64,000 nt of DNA from an uncultured Oscillospiraceae bacterium (GTDB lineage Bacteria; Bacillota; Clostridia; Oscillospirales; Ruminococcaceae). Positions within the stretch are counted from its first letter, which is position 1, and each line of letters opens with the position of its first letter. Below the pieces are notes generated by a model. The model searched no databases. It had not been told where the DNA came from and was given only the letters and a program-made list of their open reading frames with translations. The position numbers were made by a program, and so were the translations under genes. Where the stretch lies: contig CAJUPO010000007.1 in the NCBI GenBank assembly GCA_910588145.1, forward strand, positions 62,001-126,000. The letters are read 5' to 3'. Positions 33,063-41,891 of this stretch are shown here, one piece after another.

Positions 33063-33971
33063 TTACATAAGCTCCTCAAAGTCTGAGCCCATGCCGCCCT
33101 TTACAAATTCAAGAACATCTGAATCATATCCGAATCTAAACAGACAAGCAACAAATCCAGGATTGTTATTAACCTTAAATGTAACTGTAACCTCATCACC
33201 AGGATTACCGCTTACATTTTCCGCCATAATTTCAAAATTTCCACCGTTTTCAAATGAATTAGGAGCAGCTTCAGAGCCTACATATACAGCTCCGTCAACA
33301 CCAGTAAGTCCTCTGAGCGGCTTACAGCTGTAATTTGCAAAGTCCATCCAGTCTATTGTAATAGGATATGTACCGTTTTTAGCGTCATCCTTTATTTTAA
33401 ATGTAGCGGTAATATAATCACCGTCAAAAATAAAGTCACCCTTAGTTAAGTCCATCCAGAAAACCTGATATGTTTCCTTAGTTCCGGCAATCGGTGTATC
33501 ACTGACACTTCCGCCGTTGGTTGGATCCTCATGAGTTGCGTCGCCGCCCGGTACGAATATCGGATCAGTTGAAACAACATCACTTTCATCAATCAGCGGA
33601 ATTGAACTTTCGTCCTTGGAATCCCCGCCGTTCTGAGAATTACCTGTGCTATTATTATCAGAATTTCCATTCTGTGAATTATTTCCGCTCTGTGAATCAT
33701 CCTGAGAGCTGTTATTACCGCCCTGAATGCCCAAAATGCTTTCAGCAGGATCCTGACTTACTCCGCTTTCATCGACCGGAGTAAAAGTCAATTCATGCTT
33801 TTTAAGCTTTTCAATATCTTCAGAAGAAAATGTTTCCTGAACCTTTACATTAGCATTTGCCTCAATATTATCCTTTTGGCTTCCTGAGCTGTCTTTATCA
33901 TTGCAGGCAACAGCGGATAAGGACATGGCACAAATCAAACATAGAGCAATCAGCTTCTTTTTTATATTCAT
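33063..33971 (-). CDS. Lipoprotein with cohesin-like halves in swapped order
   Basis: The 302-residue protein has a lipoprotein signal peptide ending in LSAVAC with Cys23 as lipid anchor. Residues 83-120 form a low-complexity Asn/Gly/Ser linker. Residues 166-232 (VFWMDLTKGDF, ITATFKIKDDAKNGTYPITI) match the C-terminal half of a cohesin, and residues 245-296 (ENVSGNPGDEVTVTF then FRFGYDSDVLEFV) match the N-terminal half. The two halves thus appear in reverse order and the protein stops straight after. A circularly permuted cohesin that would hold dockerin proteins at the membrane is the simplest reading. Remnants of two tandem cohesins is the alternative. Confidence 0.75.
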   Translation of the reverse strand: MNIKKKLIALCLICAMSLSAVACNDKDSSGSQKDNIEANANVKVQETFSSEDIEKLKKHELTFTPVDESGVSQDPAESILGIQGGNNSSQDDSQSGNNSQNGNSDNNSTGNSQNGGDSKDESSIPLIDESDVVSTDPIFVPGGDATHEDPTNGGSVSDTPIAGTKETYQVFWMDLTKGDFIFDGDYITATFKIKDDAKNGTYPITIDWMDFANYSCKPLRGLTGVDGAVYVGSEAAPNSFENGGNFEIMAENVSGNPGDEVTVTFKVNNNPGFVACLFRFGYDSDVLEFVKGGMGSDFEELM

Positions 33972-34005
33972 TTTGATATCTCCTTAAAATCAATTTATAT
34001 GCTAT

Positions 34006-34034
34006 ATTATACACTAACTATATATAAATGTCAA
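34006..34034 (-). promoter_or_regulatory. Consensus sigma-A promoter of the cohesin-like lipoprotein gene
   Basis: TTGACA (34034-34029) and TATAAT (34011-34006) are exactly 17 bases apart on the minus strand, 35 bases before the ATG. Confidence 0.9.
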
Positions 34035-34096
34035 TAATATAATTGTGAAAGTTTACTGAAAAAGATTGACAATCAAGGTTTGCCAGATCGATCAAT

Positions 34097-34609
34097 TCAT
34101 CTGATTTTTTTTATTAAAGCATACATTTTCATATCTGTAATCCTGTCATTTTTCACTGCATTTGAATACAAAGTGCCTTCATACTGAAAACCTGATTTTT
34201 CTAAAACTCGGCATGAAGCTTTATTATAGGAAAATGGCTCTGCGAAGATACGGATAATATCAGTATTTTCAAATATAAATTTGCAGATACTTTTTACGGC
34301 TTCCGTTCCTATGCCCTTTCCCCAGAATTTTTCGCTAATGTAATACCCCAATTCGCCTGTTCGGTTATGAATATTATTCTGACGGTATACCGCAATACTT
34401 CCGGCAAGTTCTCCGTTCGCTGTTATTGCAAAAGCATATACCTTATCTGGATTGGCATTAAGCATATCATTTATAAAAAATTCTGCGTCCGTTTTAGAAT
34501 ACGGATACGGAATACCGTCCCTTAAATTATGCTGTATCTTTTTATTTGAAATAATTTCAGCTAAATCGGACGCATCTTCGAGTTTCCATTTTCTCAGCTC
34601 TACATTCAT
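34097..34609 (-). CDS. GNAT-family N-acetyltransferase (RimJ/RimL-like)
   Basis: ATG 34609 is chosen over ATG 34633 because AGGGA lies just upstream and the longer frame overlaps leuA. The 170-residue protein has the RimJ/RimL layout: VELRKWKLEDASDL at the start, GELGYYISEKFWGKGIGTEAV around residue 90-110 (acetyl-CoA loop), and NKASCRVLEKSGFQYEG near 140. It would acetylate an amino group on a protein or small molecule. It follows leuA by 13 bases and probably shares its T-box-controlled transcript. Confidence 0.88.
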   Translation of the reverse strand: MNVELRKWKLEDASDLAEIISNKKIQHNLRDGIPYPYSKTDAEFFINDMLNANPDKVYAFAITANGELAGSIAVYRQNNIHNRTGELGYYISEKFWGKGIGTEAVKSICKFIFENTDIIRIFAEPFSYNKASCRVLEKSGFQYEGTLYSNAVKNDRITDMKMYALIKKIR

Positions 34610-34622
34610 ATTTTTCCCTATA

Positions 34623-36284
34623 TTACTCTGCAATCATGTTATTAACTGCGCTGAACAAAGCCTTGAGAGAAGAATCGATTATATCTGTTTCTATTCCCAC
34701 ACCCCAGTAATTTTTACCGCTTTCATCTGTTATACCTACATAGGAAACAGCCTTTGATGTATCGCCATGTTCCATTGCGTGTTCAGTATAAGTATGCAGG
34801 TCATATTTTATGCCCAGCATTTTCATAAGGGCGCTGCTTACAGCATTAAGTCTGCCGTTTCCCTGTGCTGTTTCTTTGTATTCTATTTCGTCTTTTTCCA
34901 CGGTAACTTCAGCAGTAATTCCGTTTTTCTGAGTATAATGCGCCTCTTTGAGGGTTACCGGTGACTGTATATTAATAAATTCCTTTACGAAAATATCATA
35001 AACTTCAGACGGCATAAGCTCCCTGTGGGCGTTATCCGATACGTGTTTTACCATATAGCCGAAAGGCTCTCTCATTTTCTGCGGCATATTCATTCCGAAC
35101 TGATGTTCCATAATATATCCTATACCGCCCTTGCCTGACTGACTGTTAATTCTTATTACATCTGCTTCATATTCTCTTCCGACATCTTCAGGATCAATCG
35201 GAAGATACGGAACAGTCCAGTGTTCACAATTTTTATCTTTTCTCCAATTCATGCCCTTAGCAATTGCGTCCTGATGTGAACCGCTGAATGCTGCAAACAC
35301 CAATTTTCCGCTGTATGGCTGCCTTTCATAGACTTTCATACCGGTAACTCTTTCATAAATTTCAGTTGCCTCCGGCATATTTTCAAAATTCAGCTCCGGA
35401 TCAACTCCCTGTGAGAACATATTCATAGCAAGCGTAATAATATCCACATTACCTGTTCTTTCACCATTTCCAAAAAGGGTTCCCTCTATTCTGTCAGCAC
35501 CGGCCAGCAGTCCCATTTCGCTGTCTGCAACAGCACAGCCTCTGTCATTATGCGGGTGAAGTGAAATAATCAGATTTTCACGGTTAATCAGGTTATCGCA
35601 CATAAATTCTACCTGATTAGCATAAACATGGGGCATTGAATGAGAAACTGTTACCGGAAGATTTATAATAACCTTGTTGTTTTCATCAGGTTCCCAAATC
35701 TTTATTACCTCATTGCATATTTCAAGAGCAAATTCCATTTCAGTTCCGGTAAAGCTTTCCGGTGAATATTCAAACAAATATCTTCCTGACGCCTTTTCTC
35801 TATACTGCTTGCAAAGTGCAGCGCCCTGTACGGCAATATCTATAATTTCCTTTTTATCTCTTTTGAAAACCTGTTCTCTCTGTGCAACTGATGTTGAATT
35901 GTACAGATGAACTATAACATTTTTTGCACCTTCAAGAGCCTCAAAAGTTTTCTTTATAATATGTTCTCTTGACTGAGTCAGAACCTGGATAACAACGTCA
36001 TCAGGTATCATATCACGCTCTATCAAAGTACGGCAGAATTCATATTCTGTTTCAGAAGCTGCCGGAAAGCCTATTTCAATTTCCTTGAATCCAATTTTAA
36101 CCAAATACTTAAAAAACTCCAGTTTTTCTTCCAGAGTCATCGGATTAATAAGCGCCTGATTTCCATCTCTCAGGTCAACGCTGCACCATATAGGAGCATG
36201 ATCCACGTAATCTTTCTGCGCCCATCTCATCGGAGGATTTTTCACCGGAAAATATTGTCTTGTGTACTTTTCAAAGTTTTTCAT
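34623..36284 (-). CDS. leuA: 2-isopropylmalate synthase
   Basis: This 553-residue enzyme condenses acetyl-CoA with 2-ketoisovalerate, the first step of leucine synthesis. It opens NFEKYTRQYFPVKNPPMRW, then CSVDLRDGNQALINPM near residue 35 (catalytic Arg and metal Asp), and SLHPHNDRGC near 242 with the metal histidines. The C-terminal third is the regulatory LeuA allosteric domain. Length and N-terminus fit the long (LeuA type 2) form. A T-box leader with a leucine-type specifier precedes it, so leucine starvation should switch it on. No leuBCD genes follow in this window. Confidence 0.95.
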   Translation of the reverse strand: MKNFEKYTRQYFPVKNPPMRWAQKDYVDHAPIWCSVDLRDGNQALINPMTLEEKLEFFKYLVKIGFKEIEIGFPAASETEYEFCRTLIERDMIPDDVVIQVLTQSREHIIKKTFEALEGAKNVIVHLYNSTSVAQREQVFKRDKKEIIDIAVQGAALCKQYREKASGRYLFEYSPESFTGTEMEFALEICNEVIKIWEPDENNKVIINLPVTVSHSMPHVYANQVEFMCDNLINRENLIISLHPHNDRGCAVADSEMGLLAGADRIEGTLFGNGERTGNVDIITLAMNMFSQGVDPELNFENMPEATEIYERVTGMKVYERQPYSGKLVFAAFSGSHQDAIAKGMNWRKDKNCEHWTVPYLPIDPEDVGREYEADVIRINSQSGKGGIGYIMEHQFGMNMPQKMREPFGYMVKHVSDNAHRELMPSEVYDIFVKEFINIQSPVTLKEAHYTQKNGITAEVTVEKDEIEYKETAQGNGRLNAVSSALMKMLGIKYDLHTYTEHAMEHGDTSKAVSYVGITDESGKNYWGVGIETDIIDSSLKALFSAVNNMIAE

Positions 36285-36329
36285 AATTCACTTATCCTTT
36301 CTCTGTATATGCCCGGAAAACAGGCAATA

Positions 36330-36595
36330 AAAAAACTTCACCTCTACAAATCTGTAAGAGGTGAAGCATATAACTCCACGGTACCACTCTTTTTGGTATA
36401 AATACCCACTCTGCCGCATCTGACAATGCGCTTCTCTGTAACGGGAGAACCCGTTTCAACCTACTTTTAAGATTTCAGCGAACTGCTCAGGGAGGAGTCA
36501 TGACCGATTCATATTGCTGCCTTACACCATACGGCAGCTCTCTGAAAATAATCCTCAGCTTTATTTCCCGTCATTGCATTTGTTTAATATAACAT
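36330..36595 (-). promoter_or_regulatory. T-box leader (leucine-type) of leuA
   Basis: On the minus strand the leader contains the T-box motif AGTGGTACCGTGG (36388-36376), which in other T-boxes pairs with the uncharged tRNA CCA end. A terminator follows: CTTCACCTCT and AGAGGTGAAG (36366-36336, ten pairs) then a long T run. Upstream lie a Stem I-like region and a GACTCC stretch in which CTC would be a leucine specifier codon. Uncharged tRNA-Leu should stabilise the antiterminator and allow leuA transcription. The motif is clear; the exact specifier is inferred from the downstream gene. Confidence 0.92.
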
Positions 36596-36596
36596 T

Positions 36597-36625
36597 ATAA
36601 TACAGCAATAATTATGATTTGTCAA
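36597..36625 (-). promoter_or_regulatory. Sigma-A promoter of the leuA T-box transcript
   Basis: TTGACA (36625-36620) and TATTAT (36602-36597) are 17 bases apart on the minus strand, directly ahead of the T-box leader. Confidence 0.82.
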
Positions 36626-36655
36626 GAGTTTGAAGAAAAATATTTTTTTATTTGA

Positions 36656-37147
36656 TCATGATACATCGGGTCCATAATTTTCTATGATATTTTTATTCTT
36701 ATCCTTTTTAGCAGAAAGCCAAACCGCAATAAAAATAATATATGCTGAAAATACTACAGCGGCGATAATTGACTTAATTATATCTATCTTTGTAATAATA
36801 TCTCCGTCGCTGTTTTCAAAATTATCATATACAGCAAGCGCCCTTCCGCCGATAATATCCGTGTTATCGTCTCTGGCATGGATCTTCCTGTAGGTTATAG
36901 AATAAACGCTGTTTCCGTCAACTGGTTCATCAAGAGACATTTGTATATTTATATATTTCGGATTACGCTCCAAGTGATAATTTCCCAGGTTATCCATTAT
37001 ATCAGACCTGTATTCAATGCTTCCCCACGAATGAAAATCATAGGCAAGATATTTATAAAGATAAGTTGCTCCCCATACTGTTTTGATACCCGCATACGGG
37101 AACAGCAGTACAGAAACTCCAAGAAATATCAGAAAAAGTTTTCTCAT
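36656..37147 (-). CDS. Small membrane protein of unknown function
   Basis: A 163-residue protein with a hydrophobic helix at about 5-28, an extracytoplasmic beta-rich stretch, and a second helix at about 125-147 followed by a short charged tail (WLSAKKDKNKN). No family motif is recognised. It follows mutS2 by 12 bases on the same strand and so is probably the last gene of the yqfC-to-mutS2 transcript. Function unknown. Confidence 0.65.
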   Translation of the reverse strand: MRKLFLIFLGVSVLLFPYAGIKTVWGATYLYKYLAYDFHSWGSIEYRSDIMDNLGNYHLERNPKYINIQMSLDEPVDGNSVYSITYRKIHARDDNTDIIGGRALAVYDNFENSDGDIITKIDIIKSIIAAVVFSAYIIFIAVWLSAKKDKNKNIIENYGPDVS

Positions 37148-37159
37148 AAATCCTGCCCC

Positions 37160-39541
37160 TTACTTAAGTTCAACAATTGTAACGCCGTTTTCTCCCTCTC
37201 CGTAAAGCCCGGTGCGGAAGCTTTTAACCTGCTTCATTGATTTAAGCCGCTGATGAACTGCCGCTCTCAATACGCCGGTGCCTTTTCCGTGAATTATAGT
37301 TAACATAGATATTCCGGACATCACTGCGCTGTCTATAAAGGCTTCCATTTCATAAACGCCCTCATCGGCGCTTTTTCCCCTTATATCCAGTTCCATAGTG
37401 CCTCTGCGTTCCATTTTGCCCCGAACCTGTTTCGTTGTAACAGCCTTGCTTTTAAATGTAACCTTTTCAGGTTCAAGAAGCCTCAGCTTTAAAACATCAA
37501 CCTTTGTTTTCATAATTCCCATCTGAACGAATACACTTCCGCTTCCGTCCGGATCACTGCACACTACGCCTTTTTTATCAAGACTGGTCACATAAACGTT
37601 ATCGCCTTTTTTAAGCTTCCTTGGCAGAGAATAACCCTCGTCATTTTTTTCAAGTATAGGATTTGCCGTATCATACATATTATTAAAACGTCTTTTACTG
37701 CGTGACTTGGCGTCAGAAAAACGTCCTGCAAAATCTGCCTTATCCTTTTCTTTTCGTATGGTTTCAAGTTCATCGAGAAGTGCATTGGATTCCGCCTTTA
37801 CGCTTTCAATAATATTCATAGCCTGAAGCCTTGCCTGCTCCATCTGCTTTTCCTTGTTAGCTTCAATAGCCGCAAGCTCATCTTTCAGTTTTTTTTCAGT
37901 CTCCGCAGCTTCCCTGCGTACACGCTCAAGCTCAGCATTTTTTTCCTCAAATTCGTGACGTGCGTTTTCAAGCTGCTCGACAACCCTTTCAAAATGCATA
38001 TTTTCTTCACTTACAAGCTTTTGGGCATATGAAATAATATCCTCCGGCATACCCAGGGAAAGTGATATAGAAAATGCATTTGATTTTCCGGGAGAACCGG
38101 TAATCAGTCTGTAAGTAGGCTTTAAATTTTCAATATCAAATTCACAGCTTGCATTTTCAACATCCGGAGTTTCAATAGCATACATTTTCAGTTCGTGATA
38201 ATGTGTTGAAACCATAAGCTTTGCTCCCTGAGCCTTCAGACGTTCTATAACTGAAACAGCAAGGGCTGCGCCTTCAACCGGATCAGTACCTGATCCAAGC
38301 TCATCAAGAAGCACCAAAGAACGGTCGTCTGCTTTTTCGATGATTTCGATAACCTTATTGGTATGGGAAGAAAATGTAGACAGATTCTGTTCTATGCTCT
38401 GATTATCACCTATGTCGGCAAGTATATTAGTAAATACAGATACACGGCTTCCGTCCGAAACAGGAATCATAAGCCCGCACATAACCATTGCAGAGAGCAG
38501 CCCTGCGGTTTTAAGGGATACGGTTTTTCCTCCGGTATTCGGTCCTGTTATAATAAGAGCGCTGTAATCCTCTCCTAAATTAATGTCAATAGGCACTGCC
38601 TTATTTCTGTCAAGCAGAGGATGCCTTGCTTTTTGAAGTACAAGCTTTCCGTCACAGGTTATTTCCGGAGCGCAGGCTCTCATATCTGCTCCCAGATTCG
38701 CCTTTGCAAAGTAAAGATTCAGTTCTGCGCTTGTTTCATAGCCTAAAATTATTTCCTCACTGTATTCGCCGCATTCACTGCATAACTCAGTTAAAATGCG
38801 TTCAATTTCCTCCTGTTCCTGCCCTTCAAGAAGTCTTATTTCATTATTTGCTTCAACAACAGCCATAGGCTCAACAAATACAGTCTGCCCCGTAGCAGAG
38901 GATGAATGGACAATACCCTGAATTTTTCCTCTGTGTTCTGATTTAACAGGAAGTACAAATCTGCCGTCCCTTATAGTAACAATGCATTCCTGCAAGGATT
39001 TCTGAACACTCTCGCTTTTTATCATTCTGTCAAGAGTTTCCCTAAGCTTTGCGCCGGCACGGTTAATCCTGCGCCTGATAGCCGCCAGTTCCGGACTTGC
39101 GCTGTCGGCGATCTCATCCTCCGAAACAATAGATCTGTCAAGCTTTTCATATAAATATTTATTGGGGTGCAGACTTGTAAAAAGATAATCAAGATCTGTC
39201 TGTACATTTTCACAATGTCCGTACCATTCTGCAAGTGCTGTAATCTGACTGAGAGTCTTTTTAATCTCCAAAAGTTCCTTTAAAGAAATTCTTGCACCTG
39301 ACGCTGCTCTTCTTAAAGATGCGCTTACATCTTTAATATTATAAAAAGGCGGCGTTCCGAATTTGACTGAAAGTTCAAACGCCTGCATAGTTTTATCCAT
39401 TTCACGGCACACTGTATCGTAATCTGTACAGGGTTCAAGTTCCTCCGCCATTTTTCTTGTTCTGTCGTTTGATGTTTTCGCCGCCAGCATTGACAGAACC
39501 TTATGTAATTCAAGTGTTTTATAGTATTTATTCATAATCAA
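37160..39541 (-). CDS. mutS2: MutS2 family ATPase (ribosome rescue / recombination control)
   Basis: The 793-residue protein has the MutS-type ATPase: Walker A GPNTGGKTVSLKT near residue 335, then ILADIGDNQSIEQNLSTFSSH with LLDELGSGTDPVEGAAL for Walker B. A long coiled coil follows (residues about 520-620), then a KOW-like segment and a C-terminal Smr nuclease domain, LDIRGKSADEGVYEME and IIHGKGTGVLR. MutS2 senses collided ribosomes and suppresses recombination in various bacteria. It starts four bases into the end of recO. Confidence 0.95.
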   Translation of the reverse strand: MIMNKYYKTLELHKVLSMLAAKTSNDRTRKMAEELEPCTDYDTVCREMDKTMQAFELSVKFGTPPFYNIKDVSASLRRAASGARISLKELLEIKKTLSQITALAEWYGHCENVQTDLDYLFTSLHPNKYLYEKLDRSIVSEDEIADSASPELAAIRRRINRAGAKLRETLDRMIKSESVQKSLQECIVTIRDGRFVLPVKSEHRGKIQGIVHSSSATGQTVFVEPMAVVEANNEIRLLEGQEQEEIERILTELCSECGEYSEEIILGYETSAELNLYFAKANLGADMRACAPEITCDGKLVLQKARHPLLDRNKAVPIDINLGEDYSALIITGPNTGGKTVSLKTAGLLSAMVMCGLMIPVSDGSRVSVFTNILADIGDNQSIEQNLSTFSSHTNKVIEIIEKADDRSLVLLDELGSGTDPVEGAALAVSVIERLKAQGAKLMVSTHYHELKMYAIETPDVENASCEFDIENLKPTYRLITGSPGKSNAFSISLSLGMPEDIISYAQKLVSEENMHFERVVEQLENARHEFEEKNAELERVRREAAETEKKLKDELAAIEANKEKQMEQARLQAMNIIESVKAESNALLDELETIRKEKDKADFAGRFSDAKSRSKRRFNNMYDTANPILEKNDEGYSLPRKLKKGDNVYVTSLDKKGVVCSDPDGSGSVFVQMGIMKTKVDVLKLRLLEPEKVTFKSKAVTTKQVRGKMERRGTMELDIRGKSADEGVYEMEAFIDSAVMSGISMLTIIHGKGTGVLRAAVHQRLKSMKQVKSFRTGLYGEGENGVTIVELK

Positions 39542-40293
39542 TCAATTCCCAGTGACTTATAAAAGTCCAGTGTTTTAAATTCTCTTCCTAAATGTATCAG
39601 TAAATAGCTTTCTGTAAGCCTCTGAAGTATTTTCATATTTTTATCTGAAAGTCTGAAATTGAAAAGCCGGTTAAAATCAGCAAATACAATGTGACGCAGT
39701 GCATAAACAACCGATTTTCCCATTCTTATTTGCATATCATCATATGATCCCCTGAAGCAATCGGAGCAATAAAGCTTTGTACTCAGAAGATCAAAACACA
39801 TATGGTCGGATATATAAGACATACATACAGGACAGCATACTATGTCCGGCATCATACCGATTTCGGTCATGAACCTCATTTCAAAAATGCATTTTAAAAA
39901 TCCGCATTTTCTTTCCCCCTTTGAAAGAAAATGCAAAATATTCAGAACAAGGCGCATGACTTCTTCCTTTTGTTCATGCTGTCCTGCAACATATCCGATA
40001 ACCTCAGCCATATAGCTTACAAGAGATATTCTTTCCAGTTCTTTCCTAATTCCGTAAAAAAGGTGTATTGGCTCGCAGCTGTCAAGAAAATAGCGGCCCT
40101 TATCAGACCGCACTGAAAACAGCGAATAGGAAAAAAGCTGACTTCCGCCAGTATTTTTCCCGTTCAATTTCCTGCCTCCCCGGACGGAAATTTCTATCAC
40201 TCCCCGCTCGGTAGTAAACACATGAATGAATTTATCATTTTCACCGACCGGATATTCCCTCAGAACCACACCTTTGAGAGTTATAATCTCCAT
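39538..40293 (-). CDS. recO: DNA repair protein RecO
   Basis: ATG 40293 gives the family-like start MEIITLKGVVLREYPVGEND; a GTG at 40302 is an alternative and neither has a strong ribosome site. The 251-residue protein has an N-terminal OB fold and a zinc site CCPVCMSYISDHM...LYCSDC near residue 150-170. RecO helps RecR load RecA onto SSB-coated single-stranded DNA. It lies between era/yqzL and mutS2, the order known in Clostridia, and its start overlaps the small yqzL gene. Confidence 0.92.
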   Translation of the reverse strand: MEIITLKGVVLREYPVGENDKFIHVFTTERGVIEISVRGGRKLNGKNTGGSQLFSYSLFSVRSDKGRYFLDSCEPIHLFYGIRKELERISLVSYMAEVIGYVAGQHEQKEEVMRLVLNILHFLSKGERKCGFLKCIFEMRFMTEIGMMPDIVCCPVCMSYISDHMCFDLLSTKLYCSDCFRGSYDDMQIRMGKSVVYALRHIVFADFNRLFNFRLSDKNMKILQRLTESYLLIHLGREFKTLDFYKSLGID

Positions 40294-40399
40294 TCTGTTC
40301 ACCGCTTACGGATAACGTATCTGTTATCACGCCTTTATATTCAAGATAGTCGCTTATCTTTCCGCTTATCATAAATTTATCCCAAAATTCCTCGTTCAT
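40241..40399 (-). CDS. yqzL: YqzL-like small protein
   Basis: A 52-residue frame opening MNEEFWDKFMISGKISDYL, the W-x-x-F-x-x-(S/T)-G-x-I-x-x-YL-x-YK pattern of the YqzL family, known between era and recO in Firmicutes. Its final third, which overlaps the recO start by 53 bases, is less conserved. Function is unknown in the family. It is easy to miss because the recO frame covers its end. Confidence 0.72.
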   Translation of the reverse strand: MNEEFWDKFMISGKISDYLEYKGVITDTLSVSGEQNGDYNSQRCGSEGISGR

Positions 40400-40477
40400 A
40401 ATTTTCACCGCCCGAAATTTTATTTCTTTAAAATTATTTCCGGAAACGGCATTTTTATAATTTGAAATCTATGGGAA

Positions 40478-41371
40478 TTATTTTTCAGTTAATCCGAAAC
40501 TTCTTATCAGACCCTCTCGGTTGCGCCAGTCCTCCTTGACCTTAACCCAGCACTGAAGATTGACCTTAATCCTGAAAAAGTCCTCCAGCTCCTGCCTTGA
40601 TAGAGAAGCTGCCTTTTTAAGCATTGAACCGTTTTTGCCGATAACAATTCCCTTATGTGATTCACGCTCACAAAAGATAACAGCATTTATATCAAGTATA
40701 TCCTTATCTTCACGCTCTCTCATCTGCTCAACTGTAACAGCAATTCCGTGAGGCACTTCATCATTCAAAAGATTCAAAAGCTTTTCTCTGATTATTTCAC
40801 CTGCAATAACTTTTTCAGGCTGATCGGTAATCATGTCATCAGGGAAAAAGTGCGGTCCCTCCTCCGCAAGCTTTAAAGCTTCTTTAACAACCAATTCTAC
40901 CCCGTTATTTTCAGTAACGCTGACAGGAACTATCGCTTCAAGGGAATATTTCATGCTGAGTTCAGCAATAAGCGGTGCAAGAGAGGACATACTTTCAAGC
41001 AAATCGATCTTGTTAAGTACAAAAATTACGGGAGTTTTTGAGGCGCAAAGCTCCGTTAGCATATTTTCTTCCTGGGGACCCAGATTTCTTGTACAGTCAG
41101 CCATAAATATTACAGCGTCAATGTCCGCAACAGATTCCTTTACTGCGCTGAGCATATGACCGCTAAGCTTATTTTTCGGCTTATGAAGACCGGGAGTGTC
41201 AATAAAAACCATCTGAGTTTCATCTATTGTTTTTATACCGGTAATTCTTGTACGTGTTGTCTGGGATTTGCTGCTTACTGAAGCTATTTTTTCTCCCACA
41301 ACAGCATTAAGAAGTGAAGACTTACCGGAATTTGTTCTTCCGACAATAGTCAGAAATATTGTTTTAGTCAT
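40478..41371 (-). CDS. era: GTPase Era
   Basis: A 297-residue protein with G1 GRTNSGKSSLLNA near residue 10, G3 DTPGLHKPKN near 58, G4 NKID near 121, and a C-terminal KH domain (VNLQCWVKVKEDWRNRE) that binds the 3' end of 16S rRNA. Era is an assembly GTPase for the small ribosomal subunit. The start follows the ybeY stop by 12 bases. All G motifs are intact. Confidence 0.96.
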   Translation of the reverse strand: MTKTIFLTIVGRTNSGKSSLLNAVVGEKIASVSSKSQTTRTRITGIKTIDETQMVFIDTPGLHKPKNKLSGHMLSAVKESVADIDAVIFMADCTRNLGPQEENMLTELCASKTPVIFVLNKIDLLESMSSLAPLIAELSMKYSLEAIVPVSVTENNGVELVVKEALKLAEEGPHFFPDDMITDQPEKVIAGEIIREKLLNLLNDEVPHGIAVTVEQMREREDKDILDINAVIFCERESHKGIVIGKNGSMLKKAASLSRQELEDFFRIKVNLQCWVKVKEDWRNREGLIRSFGLTEK

Positions 41372-41383
41372 AAGCTGATTCCT

Positions 41384-41890
41384 TTACTGTTCTTCTGTAA
41401 TATAAGTTGATGAACGGGAAATACCGAGCTTGTCCAAAACAGCCTCTTCCTTTTCCCTCATCATTCTTTCTTCAAGCGGGCTTGTCTCATGGTCATATCC
41501 CAAAAGATGCAGCATTGAATGAACTGTAAGAAAGCCCACCTCACGTTCAAGAGAATGCCCGTATATCCCTGCCTGGCGCACCGCCATTTCAAGAGATATT
41601 ACAATATCACCTAAAAGTACGGCTCCGGTTTCGGCATTAAGTTCTTCCTTGCCGTCCTCGCTTGTAAGAGGAAAAGAAAGCACATCTGTTTCCTTATCCT
41701 TGTCACGGTATATTTTATTAAGATTCTTTATTTCCTTATTTGTAACGAACGATACGCTTACCTCAGCGTCACGCCCGAATTTCTCTGTTGCAAGAACTGC
41801 CTGGCAGCATCTTCTTATAAGAAGTCTGATCCCCACTGGTATTTTTACTGCTGACTGATTATTTTTAACATATACTTTAAGTTTAGACAT
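41384..41890 (-). CDS. ybeY: Endoribonuclease YbeY
   Basis: ATG 41890 is preferred: AAAGGA lies nine bases upstream, and the longer frame would start inside phoH. The 168-residue protein has the metalloprotease-like zinc motif VHSMLHLLGYDHETSP with its three histidines, and FVTNKEIKNLN near residue 50. YbeY matures 16S rRNA 3' ends. It lies between phoH and era, the usual neighbours. Confidence 0.93.
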   Translation of the reverse strand: MSKLKVYVKNNQSAVKIPVGIRLLIRRCCQAVLATEKFGRDAEVSVSFVTNKEIKNLNKIYRDKDKETDVLSFPLTSEDGKEELNAETGAVLLGDIVISLEMAVRQAGIYGHSLEREVGFLTVHSMLHLLGYDHETSPLEERMMREKEEAVLDKLGISRSSTYITEEQ

Positions 41891-41891
41891 A

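Noticed and set aside
33521..33784. Open frame opposite the linker of the cohesin-like lipoprotein
   Set aside because: It is a mirror of a low-complexity Asn/Gly/Ser linker and has no start signal.
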